Origin: Grosmannia clavigera kw1407
Taxonomy: Eukaryota > Ascomycota > Sordariomycetes > Ophiostomatales > Ophiostomataceae
Assembly: GCF_000143105.1 (NCBI RefSeq)
Contig: NW_014040801.1
Span: 1,060,559-1,124,558, forward strand
Direction: 5' to 3'
Length of the DNA: 64,000 nt
The translations under genes and the position numbers were made by a program. Below the pieces are notes generated by a model. The model saw only the letters and a program-made list of their open reading frames with translations, had not been told where the DNA came from and searched no databases. Positions 62,569 to 64,000 of this stretch are shown here, piece by piece (position 1 is the first letter of the stretch; every line of letters begins with the position of its first letter).

Positions 62569-63969
62569 CTACTGTCGCCAGAATTTCCAGCCTTCACGCT
62601 CCCCGGCACCGCCCTCAACGCCCACAAGCCGTTCGACACCGTCATTACCTTCTGCATTGAGAAACTTCTCCATGTCAATCTCCATGCCTCCCTCTTCGTC
62701 TTCATCCATGCCGTTCCTCAGAACCGCCGGCCAGAGAACGCCCACTCCATCACCACCTAGGGTTGTGACAAACTGTTGGTAACCTTCGTCTTTCAGTTGC
62801 TGCTCGAGCTCCAATAGTCTTTGTTCCGGTGTGCCCGGCTTCATGAGCGTGATCGAGCATCCGCCGCCACCAGCACCTGTAAGCTTTGTCCACCCGAAGC
62901 CCGCGTGATCGACGATCTCACGCACGCGCTCTAAGCGCGGGTGTGACACGCCCAGGGAGGCCAACAAGCCGTGGTTGATCGTCATCAGCTCGCCGAGCTC
63001 GCCAAGGTCCTCGAGGTCTGTCGCATCAAAGCAACTCTGGCTGCCGTCGCTGTTTGCCTCGCCCTTTGCCGCATCGTGCGAGGCGCCGTTATCTGCACTG
63101 TTTGCTTTGCTTTTCGATTCCGAGTCCTTGCTATCGGCATCGCTGCTTTCAGGTCCATGACCCCTGTCCATCAGACTAATAGCATTTCGCGCAACAGAAT
63201 CCATTGCATCGAGAACATTCCCGATTAGTTCTGGGTAAGTTTTCTTCAGGCGAGCCACCTTTGCCACTTCATGTGCAGTGGACTTTGGTTGCTTCGTGTT
63301 CACAAGCAGCAGCGGGAGCTCGGGGAAGTTCCACAGTGGCTTAACCGACGGTGGTTTGCCGTAATCGGTACGCTGGAAAACAACAGCCTTTCCCTGTGTC
63401 GATACTGTGTTATCCACGCCTGATGGGTTGCCGTGGATGCACATTTCAGCCACAAAAGCCCACCGATTGATCCTCTCAACCTGCAGCCGCGCTTCTTCTG
63501 ATGGTTGGTCAGGATGGGGCCCAGACAATGTACGCAGCTGCAGCAGCAGGGCTGTCGCCATGCACACGGCAATGGATCCGCTGCTACCGAGTCCTGCACC
63601 TATGGGAATCGTCGACCGTAGAGTGTAGATGCAACCGGGAAACTTTTGTGACCCGAGCGATAAGAACAGGTAGAGGAACGACAAGGCTGATGATTGATGC
63701 ACCTTACGCTCGTGCTCGGACTTGGAAGGCGACACGTTGGCAAGGTGTGGCTGGAGAGCGTCGAGAAGATCCGGGTCGAGAGTCGTCACAAGATCATAGT
63801 AGAACTTCTTTTTTCCGGGCGTTGAGAAGATCTCCCACGGCAGCTCGTCAATGTTCCAGGTATGCGCCATGTCGACATCGGGAAATCGAAGAGTCAGAGT
63901 CCGCTTCGACTTTGACAAGGTAGTAACGAGCAGGTACGATCGAAGTGCTATTGCCGCCGCAATGGAAGC
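62569..63969 (-). CDS. ERG12: ERG12, mevalonate kinase (3' part)
   Basis: The exon starts after a CTAG acceptor at 63970 and runs to the stop; the 5' end lies beyond the window, so 466 C-terminal residues are seen. It begins ASIAAAIALRSYL, the segment that follows the first GHMP motif of mevalonate kinase. Then come LSKSKRTLTLRFPD, the nucleotide motif PIGAGLGSSGSIAV and the last motif GAGGGGCSIT. An insert of about 55 residues rich in Ser, Asp and Lys lies between the second and third motifs. It phosphorylates mevalonate at the C5 hydroxyl in ergosterol and isoprenoid synthesis, in the cytosol and peroxisome in various organisms. A disordered acidic tail is longer than in yeast. Confidence 0.93.
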   Translation of the reverse strand, partial: ASIAAAIALRSYLLVTTLSKSKRTLTLRFPDVDMAHTWNIDELPWEIFSTPGKKKFYYDLVTTLDPDLLDALQPHLANVSPSKSEHERKVHQSSALSFLYLFLSLGSQKFPGCIYTLRSTIPIGAGLGSSGSIAVCMATALLLQLRTLSGPHPDQPSEEARLQVERINRWAFVAEMCIHGNPSGVDNTVSTQGKAVVFQRTDYGKPPSVKPLWNFPELPLLLVNTKQPKSTAHEVAKVARLKKTYPELIGNVLDAMDSVARNAISLMDRGHGPESSDADSKDSESKSKANSADNGASHDAAKGEANSDGSQSCFDATDLEDLGELGELMTINHGLLASLGVSHPRLERVREIVDHAGFGWTKLTGAGGGGCSITLMKPGTPEQRLLELEQQLKDEGYQQFVTTLGGDGVGVLWPAVLRNGMDEDEEGGMEIDMEKFLNAEGNDGVERLVGVEGGAGEREGWKFWRQ

Positions 63970-64000
63970 CTAGATATATGGACTTCTATTAGCTCTAAAA

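Noticed and set aside
1..64000. CRISPR arrays, transposons, rRNA, horizontally acquired bacterial operon
   Set aside because: No spaced direct repeats, terminal inverted repeats with a transposase, rRNA segments or block of intronless bacterial-like genes was seen.

Overview
This 64 kb window reads as chromosomal DNA of a filamentous ascomycete, probably a Sordariomycete. Reasons: single-copy fungal housekeeping genes (VTC4, OST1, RAM2, RAD7, RAD16, PXR1, an eisosome protein, complex I 49 kDa subunit), many short introns of about 50-75 bp with CTRAC-like branch sites and AG acceptors, ATG starts, and an intronless nuclear tRNA-Cys. Genus cannot be fixed by eye; an Ophiostomatales-like origin is only a guess. 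I saw no transposon, CRISPR array, viral gene or obvious pseudogene. Gene models were spliced by hand; for every multi-exon gene given as complete the exon lengths sum to a multiple of three. Two eisosome and TEL2 first exons, the long hexokinase first intron, the RAM2 N-terminus and two small genes near 28 kb are uncertain.

Layout. 0-14 kb is the least familiar part: a trypsin-like protein of unknown role (385-2004), a NAD(P)-binding protein, a small MGSS-starting protein, a 1178-residue orphan, a BTB protein, tRNA-Cys, PXR1, a 154-residue coiled-coil protein and COX17. 14-31 kb holds TEL2 and UBA3 (divergent, 91 bp apart in my model), RPC40 and the complex I 49 kDa subunit (divergent), COQ6, an eisosome PIL1/LSP1 protein, two weak small genes and OST1. 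31-46 kb holds hexokinase, RMT2, VTC4, MCM4, RET3 and SUA5. 46-64 kb holds RAD16, an SDR, RAD7, an L-serine dehydratase-like gene, a NAT9-like acetyltransferase, mitochondrial MetRS, MTR2, RAM2 and the 3' part of ERG12.

Functional themes. RAD16 and RAD7, whose products form one nucleotide-excision-repair complex, lie within 7.5 kb with a single gene between them. Four genes serve mitochondria (COX17, complex I 49 kDa, COQ6, MSM1), and SUA5 has an ATG-less in-frame leader that looks like a mitochondrial presequence. PXR1 and RPC40 serve ribosome production. ERG12 and RAM2 are both in isoprenoid use: mevalonate phosphorylation and protein prenylation.

Regulatory patterns worth noting are a palindrome GGAGTACTCC with relatives scattered in intergenic DNA, a recurring CGATAAG/CGATAAA word in proximal promoters, and ACGCGT-type boxes in front of MCM4.
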